Source of the DNA: Isoetes taiwanensis
Taxonomy: Eukaryota; Streptophyta; Lycopodiopsida; Isoetales; Isoetaceae
Reading direction: 5' to 3'
DNA length: 64,000 bases
Assembly: GCA_021234155.1 (NCBI GenBank)
Contig: JAJEKV010000064.1
Location: 5,082,001 to 5,146,000 of the forward strand
Of the stretch, positions 10,870-21,507 are shown in pieces. Numbering within the stretch: the stretch's first letter is position 1; each line of letters starts with the position of its first letter. Under the pieces are notes generated by a model. The model saw nothing but the letters and a program-made list of their open reading frames with translations. It ran no database searches and had not been told where the DNA came from. A program made the translations under genes and the position numbers.

Positions 10870-13800
10870 AGATCTACATCATAGTCCTCCTCATTCTTTT
10901 TTTTGCTCTCTGCCCATCTCGTCCTTCTACATTCTATCTCGCTCCTTTCTTTGGAGACTTGAGTTTTGTATCCTCCTTGTTCTCGGAATGGTAGCTAAAG
11001 CTACTTCTTTAAGCTCTGCAAAGGTTGCCTCATCGTCTAGTGAGTGGAGAATGGAGGTCAGTATCTCTCGAGGGCGTTAGTTTAGCATAATCGATGAAGA
11101 CTTGGCCCCTAACTCCCCGATTTTCATCCGGTAAAGTAGGTAAGGCAGCCAGTCTCATCTTCACAAAATGCACGACCTCCTTATCAATATCCACGGCTAC
11201 GATTCTATGCCTTTCTTAAGTGCACATGCGATAGTAGTACGGAACCGGAGAAAGCATCAAGTACCCAATCTCCGGGCGCGAGAACATGTCCGGGAGATGG
11301 TTGATGAGCTTTGTGGTTTCGGTAGTGATTCACAATCCCCGCCTTTTGTGCACTTGGGTCCCGCAATTTCGTAAAGACTGCTGAAACTCTAGGACGTTTG
11401 AAAAGTTTTGACAAAGCGCGGTGTTAAAGTGATCCATGGTCCTCTTCCCATCAAAACTCCAATAAGCTACATGAAGGTACTCTACCTTGCCGAGCAACCT
11501 TGGTCCTCCACCATGGTAGTTGATGTTCGCTTTGTACCTAGTGAAGCATTTAAAGTGATATTAGCAAAAACAAGAAAAAACACTTCAAAACCGTAAACAG
11601 GGAAATACTATTCCTAATACACACTACGTAATTAAAGAGAAAAAGTAATTGTATTCGAATAAGACTTACCGCATAAGGTTTTCATATCCCCGCTTTGTTG
11701 GAGAACCAAAGTGATTTTTGAAAGCTGATTCCACCAAGCCGATCGCATGCTCGAATGGAACGTGAACTAAACGCCAATGTTTGGCCGTTGAGATCTGCTT
11801 TGATTCCTTCAATAAAAGCATTAAACTCTGAAAAATTTGAAGGGCTCTGGTCGTCGATTCTGGCCGTCTTTAAGCTTAAACCCATAGGGAAGATCAAAGA
11901 ATAACCAAAGTAAAGTCCTCGTGGCTTAACCGTTCCGACAAGGTTAAATGCAATCACCATGAATGATTGAATATAAATTGTTTTGATCAAACATGCACTC
12001 TCGTAGTCGGATGGTTCTCGCTCAACAGTTCTTCTTTTCAACTAACGACCTCTCTTCCCGTCTTTGTTCTAACCAAATTCATAAAACCCTGGGTAGGTCT
12101 TTATTTTTCTTTTTGCTCTAAAGGAAAACAAAACAACAACTGTCAAAGAGATCGTTTGTGTGCAGAGAAGGAATTCTAAGTGTAATTACCCAGCCCTCAA
12201 AATTTGGTGAATATTGGACAATGCGCCATTTGGATGTGGCAATTGGGTAGAGTTCCTTGCACCTTTCCCATGTGTCGACGTTTAGCTGCTCCATCAAACA
12301 TGTTTGACATGTTATGACGTTTTTTGGTCGCAAGACGTTAAGGAAACAATGAGTTTAAACGAAAGAATGAAGGCAACGTAAAAGAAAAACAAATACAAGT
12401 CAAGCTAATTGTATTCGAATACAAACCGTTAACTTGTGATGCTACCTCGAAACAATATGCGAAAAATAGTTCTACTACGGGACAAACACATTGCTTCTCT
12501 AAAGGAACGCATGCGTATTCCGTAATACACAAAGGCCAACATTCAGAGGAGCAATGTGTATTCCGAATACACACTTCCTTCACCACGGGCAATGTATTCC
12601 GGAATACACAATGCCTTTCTAGAGACAAGCAATGTGTATTCCTAATACACATTGCCCGTAAAAAGAAAGGCATGTGTATTCGAATACACTAGCCACGTTG
12701 ATGTTTTTGGGAATCTAACATGCAATAACTAATGTTTGTGTCGAGAACTTACTTGTGTAATTCCTTTGACATTTCTTCTAGGCTAAACTCCTTATCAACA
12801 ACTTTTTGGAGAAGCCGCCGAGAAGCTCCGTGGCTCGAGAAGCCCCGCATTTCCATGCCAGGCGGTAATGGTCATTTCTTTTTGGATGCGTCCCGAGCTT
12901 TTTTTTCTTAGCTGTCTCCTTTCCCTTGCTCTTTAACTCCCTCGCCGAACATTGTAAATATCCGGTCCCCGAGTTCCCAAATCTGTTCAAGAAGATTCAC
13001 GCGTTAAATAGTTGATTTGCTATTCGAATACATTTTGTGCTTACCTTGCCATCTCTAAAAGCTAATCGGAACCAAATTTGTCGGGGCCAATGAGAGATCG
13101 CTTTTGTTGGCCTCGTCATATTTCAGGCAAAGATTCAATGGCACACGCCTCTTCCTTAAGCTCCAAGGAAAATGCGGGCTTCTTCGGTCCTCACCGCACT
13201 TTTCCTTGAATATTACGCACTCCACATGCATGAACCGGATCTTGTCGACGGCTCATCTTTAGTTTATATTCGTTTACGCGATTGTGGGTGTTGGCAACGA
13301 TTTTCGCTTCTTCATCGGTAAGACCACAAAGAAATGCACAGAGGGGGCGGAGAGGTACCTCGGGTTCTTCTTCTCTTTATAAAGTTGCCTTCTTGCCTTA
13401 AAGCCGTGATTGCCTCCCAAGGCGTGAGTGAGTGTAGGTCTCTGCGTTTTCTACGCCATAGTCCCGGGGGTTTTGCACTCTTCCCTGTCAACAAGGACAA
13501 CTATTGGGGCCACATGAGCATTTGGATTGCTCCTTATTCTGTCTTTCAGGTTCCTTAAGTGATCGGCATAAATTTTGCGAACCTGAAGTGGCCTTTCACC
13601 AGCTTCATTTTTCGGTGGAAGCTTCATTGAAGTGACTGGCAAATAAATTACACCTTGCACAAACTTGTGCAGGTTAATCTCTTCCATCTTTTCAGCTGTC
13701 TTGTCAACTTTTTTTTCCTTAATCGCAACACCAGGTGCTTTACCCTTCCCCATCTTCTTCTTAGGTTCCTCGGAAATATCCTCTGCTGCAATTAAGGCCG

Positions 13801-14090
13801 TCTGCTTTTTTTTAGGCTCTTTAGCAGCAATTGTGTCCCTTGGCCGCTTCTTTGGTGGTGGTGACGGTGGCCTTTTCACGGACTGCGGATGGACTCCCGT
13901 GTTGTGATGAGGAACTTTCCGGCTCGGTTGCTCATCCTCTTCCCCTTGTGATGACTCGCTGTAGGGGAAGTCTTCGCTCGTTGTGCTTCGAACATAGTTG
14001 ATGATGGCACTGAGCGACCTCTTGCTGAGGTAGTGAGCAACATACTTGTACAGAGGACGAGGATTTACTTTCACCACTCTAAAATAGGAT
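10870..14090 (-). pseudogene. ParB-like domain + DNA amino-methyltransferase fusion, copy 1 (degenerate)
   Basis: Read on the minus strand, a basic linker (about 14090-13700) leads to a ParB/sulfiredoxin-like domain. It shows YADHLRNLKDRI (about 13560), VAPIVVLVD (about 13500), GGNHG (13403-13414) and CGLTDEEAK (about 13330). Exons with good borders follow (EMSKELHK then gtaagt near 12755; NVDTWERCKELYP about 12270-12180). Next comes an N4/N6 methyltransferase domain: HGDC (about 11950-11962), DLPYG (11881-11895, motif IV), VLDAFSGSG (about 11240-11266, motif I), VAVDID (11183-11200). Motif IV before motif I is beta-class order, as in CcrM. Several stops and frameshifts break it, including a TAG about 20 codons before GGNHG and a lost base inside motif I. 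Family members would methylate DNA bases; this copy cannot encode one protein. The inferred introns contain the palindromes listed separately. ORF 14094-14567 may be its 5' part. Confidence 0.65.
12405..12690. repeat. Cluster of six 16-20 bp palindromes inside an inferred intron
   Basis: Six near-perfect palindromes with arms GTGTATT/AATACAC lie at about 12409-12424, 12513-12530, 12556-12572, 12592-12610, 12631-12653 and 12674-12689. Their centres differ (CG, CCGT, CCG, CCGG, CCTA, CG). Flanks repeat partly (GCAATGTG...). They lie between two inferred exons of the ParB/methyltransferase gene. Single related copies occur near 11651 and 13021. Confidence 0.85.
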
Positions 14091-14639
14091 TCATCAACAT
14101 GAATAAAGCCTTGGGATGTCTGAAAAGACAGTCTCCCTCGGCCTGGACTCCCCGCCTACTTCACTCACTTGACCGATGGTGCCCATGCAAACAAATTCCC
14201 TCTCATCGTACCTTTTGCTCCAAAGACTCAAGTGGACATGTAGGAAAGTAAGTGTCTTTGTACTTTCCGTATACCCCTTGTAAAAACCATTGAGTTTGAA
14301 AGTTTTCGTAGATGGCAGTAGCAGATGTCTCCTCAACCCTTCTCCTGTGGGTGCGGTTTCATGGGATTTTAACGGTCCTCTTGTGTTGTTTCTTGCTGCC
14401 TTCTTGTCTGTGCAAATTGTGTGTAAACACGATCTTGTTAGAGAAAGCAAATGGCAAAAACTATTCCGTAATACAAAATGTCTTCGCGAAAAGGAAAAAA
14501 CAAGGGCAAAAAGAGGACAAAATGCCAAAACAACACTGCAATCTTGACAAAAAACAGGTCTAAACAAGTTTTAAAAAGCGTAAAAAACACCTAAAGTCAC
14601 TACAAAAATCACGGAAAAACAACCTTACAAAAACAAAGA

Positions 14640-15240
14640 ACGCGTGTGTATTCGAATACACTTTTCGCCTTTGAGGGAAACGTGTATTCCTAATACACTT
14701 TCGCTCCTTAAAATGGCGTGTATTCAGGAATACACTTACGCCCTTCCCTCGGCGAAAAGTGTATTCGGAATAATACGATATCGGCCTCCCCTCAGGCGAA
14801 AGTGAAGGCTAATGTGTATTCCAATACACTTTAAGCCGAAAAAGGTGTAAGTGTATCGAATACACTTTTAAGCCTTCGAGGGAAGGCGTGAAGTGTATTT
14901 CGAATAAGAAACGCATAATACACAAATGATTGTACCTTGTACTTTCTTACTCACCTCTCCATGTTTTCTCTATGAGTATCGGAATACATTTCAATAATAT
15001 TATATTCATATTTGTGCGTCAATACTTTTTCTCCCGACCGGAATACTTTTAATAGGGTTGGGCCAAAATTTCCTTTTAAAGGTGTCCATTCCGTCTTGCT
15101 TTCGTTTTCTATGTGAAGTGGAATACGCTTTGGCCCTTTACCGCTCGCTCTAGTGTATTCGAATAGCTTTTAGTTTGCCTTTCGCTTAATTGTTGCAGGA
15201 AGTTCTACTTGTAGTAGGCGGGCTTGTATTCGAATAAGAA
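14640..15240. repeat. Palindrome array between the divergent ParB/MTase and DUF7869-like genes
   Basis: About ten copies of the same palindrome family (GTGTATTC-centre-GAATACAC) occur at about 14646, 14683, 14718, 14759, 14813, 14848, 14892, 15146 and 15227, plus decayed ones near 14980 and 15120. Between 14640 and 14910 they alternate with a second self-complementary motif (CGCCTTCGAGGGAAGGCG-like), forming a rough 40 bp repeat. The array lies exactly between two divergently transcribed genes, where a shared promoter or transposase-binding region would be expected. Confidence 0.85.
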
Positions 15241-18200
15241 AAAGCTCGCAAAGAGAGAAACATTATCTAAACTCTACAATCGCTTTGCGGTTCTTAAGAT
15301 GACAAACCGCTTGTCAACAAACTTCCACCACCTTTCGTTGTCTCAAGCTCGTTGGTTCGAGGACACGCTTGGGACCAACGCCGTTTCTTCCAAGACCGCA
15401 TTCTCCGACTCCTACCTCTCGCTTCATCGTTCTTGCTTCTCCGAGACACACCGAGTCCAAAGACGTAACAGACTTCCACCACCCTTCCAACCGTCCACCA
15501 AGTCCTCAGAGACAGACATCGGCATCTCCTTCCAAAGAATCACCACTAGTTCGAGCGGGCTGCCACCACCCTTTGTTCCATCCCCGGGACTCCGCAGAGC
15601 TCCACAACAAAGGGTGCTCAAGAACAAGCTACCCCCCTTTGTAGTTTTTCTCCTTCGTTCGCAAACATACAAGGAACACAGAAAACACGTAAGACCGTGA
15701 GATTCACTACAATTTCTCTCACCGTGACTTCACTACAAATGAGGACGAAGCTCCAAGATGCACTCCTCTTCACACAACAAACGGTTGACACATGGATTTG
15801 CAGAATTCCAGTCCGCTCTAAAGGAGATGTTTGCAAGAACTCCTTTTCAAGATGGTACAAGAACAAATGATGCCACAACCTCTTATGGGCCATCACCACC
15901 CTTTAACATCGTACCCCGCCTATTCCGGGAACAACTTCACGTGGTCTGTTTTCCTCTACAAGCACACCACTCGTGATGAGGGAAGTCACCCCAGAGTAGA
16001 AGTTTCATCAAGATGAAGACACCAACGAGGAACAAAGAGATTACATGTTCTCAAGCCAATCTTCAAAGAAATTCAAGGTGGATTTTGGTTTGAGGGCTTG
16101 CTCCTCTGCAAGAAGAAGAAATCTTATGGATGAAATGTAAAATGAGGAGACTTTTGAGAACTAAATGTCGCTCATTGGGTTGCATCAACAGACTTAACAT
16201 GGCTAAATTACGAAAGCGCTTAGAGACAACTACAGTTCCATGACATTGGCGCACTGAATGCCTACTTAGCTTATCATGTAAGACCAGACCGCAACACCTT
16301 CTTGCACTACATTAACCGGCCAAGAAGTTTGCCGAAATGTTTTATGGTTGTCCACCGCTTAGGGTCCACAAGAATGTCTAGAATACACAAAAGATCGACA
16401 AAAATCCAAAGAATCGATGATCATTGTGGACCAAGAAGAGTTGTAACCATGCATGCCCTTGCTCTTTGTGTCCTGATGGAGAAATATTTTAGAGAAACAT
16501 GTGAGAAGCTACCTAACAAAGAACATGTATCATTTAACCGATAACATCACCAAAAAGATGTTTTAATGAGTACAAAGAGACTTGCACTCTTTCAAAGACA
16601 TCTCTTACTCACACTTCACCGTGATGGAAAAGTGAATTCGGTCTTGTGAAAATTCCTAGAAAACATAGAATGTCCGCTTTGCTCGAGGTGTGCGTAATTA
16701 AAGAGTCAACGAGAAACCGCAAAGACAGAGGTCGAAAGAAGTAAGTTCATGTTCTCCAATCTCTCACTTGTTTTAGAAAAAATGCTTTGACCTGATTTCT
16801 TCTACGATATTGTGCAAATGTAACCTTGCCGCACATCGTGAACAACAAGCGCCAGAGAGAAGAAAGCTTGCCAAGCATAGAAAAAAAGCTCTTGAACGCC
16901 CAATCGCAATACATGTCCTGCATTGATTGATGGAATGGACCAAAAAAAAACAACTCTACCACATTTCTTGAACATTCCTAAAGATGTGCCAGAGGAATGT
17001 TTTGTTAAGGTCCACCTTGTAGGAGCTATGGTCTTCAAAGGAAGTCTAAGGTGCAAAGTTTTTTTGACGATCCAAACTTGCATGGTGACCCGAACCTCAC
17101 AATTACAATTCTTAACAAGGTCCCGTGTGAGCAAGAGCAATTACCACCGCTTTTTATCCGCAACTTGACAATACTACAAGGGAGAACAAGAATCAAACAC
17201 TCTTTATGCATCGTGCCATGTTAGTGGAGCTAGGGATCTTTAGAAAAGTGAAGCTCTGTTTCTTACTTGTAGGCCACACTCATGATCGATTGACCAAATG
17301 TTCAAAGCAGATTTTCTCAGGCGCCTTTAGAAGGAAGAAGGCTTTCTGCCTTCCTTCTTTAGTTCAATTATTGAAGATTCTTACACTCCTACTCCATTGG
17401 TCGATCTTCTTAAAGAGACTCTGATTTCGAGAGAGTTTGTTTTCTCTCAACGCTCAAACAGAGAACAAGCTGTGAACAAGTTGAATGATCTCACCTTTCA
17501 ACATCATATCAAGTTCTACTTGAAGGATGGCCAAAGCTTCTTACAGGGGAAGAAGTATACCACAACTAAGGACTGGAGTCCGCCAGAGGGATTACGCTTC
17601 CTTAAATATATTCCGGACACTTCCTTCATAGAACGTCTTTGAGCAACTTCCTCTCAAAAATCCTAAGGAGTCCAAGCAGAAGAAAAGTACCCCGTGAAAT
17701 CATCCTTAAAAGCCATTGAAAATGGAATTTCCTCAGCTTTAAGTACTTCTTAGAAGAAGATCGGATGTGGTGGAGTAATTTCTTTCTCGAACAGTAAAAT
17801 TGTTGTACAAAATATAGCTCTAAGACAGGTTGCAAGAACCATTTCAATGGCCTAACACCTTCCATCAACCCCAAAGACCAAGCAGGTCCAAGCAAAGCTA
17901 CATTTGCACCTGAAGTAGAAGACGAGGAGGACCGAGTCATGTACCTCTGACCAAGACGCCAGGAATGAGCCCCAAGGTAATATCACGTAAATTACCAAAG
18001 GTATGCTAATTGCTCTTCCGACCGAGGAGGATGACAAAGGTCGGCCAGCTCGGATAGCAAAAGTGCTTGACACAGTCAAGGAGGAAGGCTTAGTCACTAA
18101 ACTCAAGATTCATTGGCTTGCAACACGCTCTGAAAATGCTTTTGAAGGTAGATATGAGTTAGAAATGAGAAGCCAAGGAAAAGGGAGAAAGTCCAAGAAG

Positions 18201-18504
18201 GTGGGTTGTAGGGACGAGCTGAACTTTAATGACGGACTATATTGTGCTATGATTTTAAATTGAAATCGACAATCGTCTACGCCAGAAGACTATCAATTTG
18301 CTTAAAAAAGCTTGTAATTATGAAGAAGATGATGAAGAAGGTGGTGACAATGCTTCACCGTCTGTTGATAGTGATGAGGAAGATAACTCAAGCACTTCCT
18401 CGAGTGACAGTGAAAGAAGTGAAGGTGATGACGATGGCATAAATGAACATGAGGACGTCCTGGATCCCTCTCTCATCACTCCTCACACTTTTGCACATAA
18501 CTGA
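15224..18504 (+). pseudogene. DUF7869-like transposase-type gene, degenerate
   Basis: The recognisable core is at 16930-17410: DGMDQKKTTLPHF, VKVHLVGAMVF, DDPNLHGDPNLTI (different frame, about 17068), LPPLF, then VGHTHD (about 17268-17285) with MFKADF-like and ARRKKAF-like stretches. I recall this layout (an invariant VGHTHDxxD block after a QLDN/ENKN block) from DUF7869 proteins of plants, fungi and animals, often tied to mobile DNA. A chromatin-reader-like segment follows (EEDDKGRPARIAKVLD, HWLATRSENAF; 18015-18160), then an acidic Ser/Asp/Glu C-terminus to about 18504. The 5' ORF (15224-15700) repeats an LPPPF motif at least twice. Multiple frame changes make it a pseudogene. It diverges from copy 1 of the ParB/methyltransferase fusion. 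The function of the family is not established; a DDE-type nuclease is my inference. Confidence 0.6.
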
Positions 18505-18930
18505 GTCTTAGAAAAAGATCAGAATTTTGATGTGAATATGAAGATTCTATCTTCAAATTTTGAGAATACTACAGCTTTCAATTACGGACTTACTTCAATT
18601 TTTTGTTAAATATTTTATCCTCCGAAATTAGAGTTTCTCTCTTAAAACATACTTTAAGAACATTCTTTTTGCTAAGAAAAGTGACACTTTAAAAAAGTCA
18701 ATTCCTTCGTTGCAAAAAAAATTTAGTCATTTCGGGGGGGGTCAAAATAGAATTTCATGCATCTTTTTTTTTTTAACCTCATTTTACCCCCTTTTTCGTA
18801 AAAAAAAAGGGAATCTTTGCGGAATATTCCTTTTGCTCTCGTTTCAATGATTTGCTCCCGTTTAATACGCAACTTTGTTTTAGCTATGGAGACCGAATCC
18901 ATAGAATGCAGCCGACTCATGACTTGCTGT
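18505..18930. other. Gene-free AT-rich spacer
   Basis: No gene is recognised. It contains A/T homopolymers and an 8 bp G-run near 18735. It separates the DUF7869-like gene from the Harbinger transposase; one or both element ends should lie here, but I could not identify terminal inverted repeats. Confidence 0.4.
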
Positions 18931-19030
18931 CAATTTACCTTGATTCTGTTGGGGACAGCCAGTTTAAAGAGGCCTTCAAGAAGATTTTACCACACAGTGG
19001 GATAGCATTGACAACCATGCCTGGAATTGC

Positions 19031-20068
19031 TTGCCCTCTTATGAGGATGATATGTGGAGACAATGTTACAGGATGTCAAGATCATTATTCGAAAAGCTGG
19101 TAGGTCTTCTGGCCCCATATTTTGTAAAACTTGGCAGGAAAGTAAGGCCTCCCATAGAGCCAAGAAGGGCTGTAGCTATGGTAGTTTACTTCCTTGCTCA
19201 TGAGGAATCTCCTCTGCATGTTGGAAAAAGATTTTATGCGCAGTCAACAGTACAGAAATATGTGAGGAAGATCACACTAGCTTTGGCTTCCAAGAACATG
19301 CTGTACAAGAGATTTGTAGCTATTCCATCAGGGCAGAGATTACTCGACATTAAGGCAACTGGTCTGCCAAACATGTTTGCTGCAGTTGATGGCAGCCACA
19401 TATATTTGTACAGAAAACCCAAGAAAAAAGATCATGCAAATGACTACTATAGCAAGAATAAAAGACATTCTATTTTGTTTCAAGGCTGTATTACTCATAG
19501 TAAATTGTTTGTAAATGTCTGTTGTATTAGAATAGGATCTGTACATGATTCTGGACATTTCAGGAAAAGCAACATTTATAACAGGTTGGCCTCTAAATCC
19601 ATATTGCAGGAACCTATTGTTAGATTACAAGGGAAGAAGATCAAGAAAGGAATGCCTACTGAGGAAGATGTAGTTGTAAACATACCTCCTCAATTGCTTG
19701 GAGATTTTGCATATCCTAGCATGCCATTTCTGTTAAAGGTTTTTCCAGACCCTGATAACAAAAAAAATCGTTTCAACAAGAGAATCTGCAGAGGTAGAGT
19801 TGTAATTGAGAATGGTTTTGGTATTGTGAAGGAGAAATGGAGAATTTTGAAGAGTCTTACTGTTCAAGCATCACAAGCTAGCAAAATCGTGCATGCTTGT
19901 GCTGTTCTATGGAACTTCTGTATTTTTGAGAGAAAGGGATTGGATTTGCTACCACTAACTCCAGAATGCCCTCATGTCGAGTATTACGAGACTCAAGACA
20001 TGAACAGGAAGCTGAAAAAGGAGGGAGATCAGATCAGGCACATCCTACTCCAAAATCTGGAAAAATAA
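19031..20068 (+). CDS. PIF/Harbinger transposase (DDE_4/HARBI1-like)
   Basis: It encodes the nuclease of a PIF/Harbinger DNA transposon. Counting from position 19031 the catalytic triad is visible: D120 (FAAVDGSHIYLY), D173 (IGSVHDSGHF) and E260 (GRVVIENGFGIVKEKWRIL). GDFAYP lies before the Glu, as is usual in the family. Homology-like sequence continues upstream in the same frame to about 18990 (WDSIDNHAWNCLPS), without an ATG; the first in-frame ATG is 19052. A different frame upstream (HDLLSIYLDSVGDSQF, about 18920) may be an upstream exon or a frameshifted N-terminus. From 19031 to the TAA no stop interrupts 345 codons, so it is young. The usual MYB/SANT partner lies 1.4 kb downstream, convergent. 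Terminal inverted repeats were not found. Confidence 0.9.
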   Translation: MPSYEDDMWRQCYRMSRSLFEKLVGLLAPYFVKLGRKVRPPIEPRRAVAMVVYFLAHEESPLHVGKRFYAQSTVQKYVRKITLALASKNMLYKRFVAIPSGQRLLDIKATGLPNMFAAVDGSHIYLYRKPKKKDHANDYYSKNKRHSILFQGCITHSKLFVNVCCIRIGSVHDSGHFRKSNIYNRLASKSILQEPIVRLQGKKIKKGMPTEEDVVVNIPPQLLGDFAYPSMPFLLKVFPDPDNKKNRFNKRICRGRVVIENGFGIVKEKWRILKSLTVQASQASKIVHACAVLWNFCIFERKGLDLLPLTPECPHVEYYETQDMNRKLKKEGDQIRHILLQNLEK

Positions 20069-20782
20069 ATGATTTGGCCTTCATTTCATTTGACCATGGT
20101 ATTGTGATACCTTGATGTGTTTGGAATGATACATTGAATGAAAGTTCTTTGCATTGTTTGTTTCAGCAACTTTATTTGCATTGTTTATATCAGAAACTTT
20201 CTTTGCATTGTTTGATTCAGAAACTTTCTTTGCATGACTTTCTTTGCTTATCAGAAACTTAACATATATAATGCATACATGAATTAGAGAACTCAATACA
20301 ACAGATATCACTTAAACGAAAAAAACTCAATTGAATTCATTAGAATCAGGTTTACAAAGGTATGCATGCACTCAAATGTAGTGCTAATGAATGAAACAAT
20401 CTTCAACAAAGAAAACTAAGTCCCGAGTACCAACTACAGTTCATGTACTTAAGAAAAAAAAAGGTATATCAGCGACCCCTCTTCAAAGTTTCAGATTCAA
20501 GCTCATTTGTCCCTGTTACAGATCCAAGCTCATTTGTCCCTGTCACAGAATCTGTTAGTGAAAAAAATAAATGAAGATACTACAAAACAATTTACAGGAA
20601 AATGTTTCTCCTTTCCATTACTCCAAAAACATGTACATCAGCAAGAAATGTTGTATCTTTACAAAAAAGGGGGGGTTCCAGTTGATTCATCTTCCACAAA
20701 CTCTGGAGACTGAGCAGATAGCCGAAGAAGGAAACCTGTAAAGCTGAAGAAAAGGAAGAACAAAAAAAAAAGGAGGCCGGCT
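20069..20782. other. Gene-free spacer inside the Harbinger element
   Basis: No supported gene. There is a small direct repeat of CTTTGCATTGTTTG-type sequence (about 20145-20240) and a duplicated CAAGCTCATTTGTCCCTGT (about 20498-20545). Confidence 0.5.
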
Positions 20783-21145
20783 TCAACATGCAACACAACT
20801 TGTTTCGGGGGTTTTGATCTCCATCAAAACCCAAAGACCAGAAATCTTCACAAAGGTAAACTCAACATGGACTTTTTGCCGAACTGGCGCATTCATAGCC
20901 CACTCAAAAAGCTCGGGCTCCACTCGAATGCCCATGTCCAAATACTGCACCAAAGCTTGTGCAGTTATAGAGTTATGAGTCTTTCTGTGATTTAGCACAG
21001 AAAGCTCATTCTCTTCGACAGTGCATGAAGAATTTACACTGCCTTGAGACATGTTTTCTGAGTCTGAGGAGGAGGAGGATGGCGATGGAGAAGGATGGCA
21101 CTGTAATCTGAAGTGCTCACGAACTACAAACTTCGGTCTGGCCAT
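20783..21145 (-). CDS. Small hypothetical ORF, 120 aa, between the Harbinger genes
   Basis: The reading frame begins MARPKFVVREHF, has a Ser/Pro-rich patch (about residues 18-31), and ends in a hydrophobic stretch followed by CVAC. I do not recognise it. It lies on the same strand as the MYB/SANT gene, whose stop is 360 bp upstream. It could be a third element-encoded ORF, an additional 3' exon, or chance. The start at MARPKF is preferred over the upstream ATG at 21190 because the composition changes there. Confidence 0.35.
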   Translation of the reverse strand: MARPKFVVREHFRLQCHPSPSPSSSSSDSENMSQGSVNSSCTVEENELSVLNHRKTHNSITAQALVQYLDMGIRVEPELFEWAMNAPVRQKVHVEFTFVKISGLWVLMEIKTPETSCVAC

Positions 21146-21507
21146 CTCTTCAGGAAACGTAGAATAGGAAAAGAATATGTTGGCACACAAATCGAGGTCA
21201 TAATTTATGGGAGTCTGCTATCTAATGGTACAGGAAATAATGGCTTGAATGACATCTATGATGTAAGTCAACTGCCATGAAATCTAATGGTCGTGAAATC
21301 TAATGGTTTTTATGCCCAATTCTGTACTATGACTGATCGTGAACTTGCTGGCAACTTTCTATGTCAGACTACAAATTTCTGCCATTAACTGCTATAGAAT
21401 AGAATGTTGCAATTCCAATGGGATTTGCAGGAAAAAGACAATACAATATCTAACAATAAAGAACAAAGATACAAAACCATAGCAAACTAAAAATTCTTAA
21501 AGTACCT

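Noticed and set aside
12405-15240. Palindrome array as a CRISPR or telomeric repeat
   Set aside because: Units are palindromic with variable spacing and centres, not constant direct repeats with unique spacers, and not TTTAGGG-type.
19234-19558. Minus-strand frames inside the Harbinger transposase
   Set aside because: Shadows of the plus-strand transposase, whose DDE motifs are intact.
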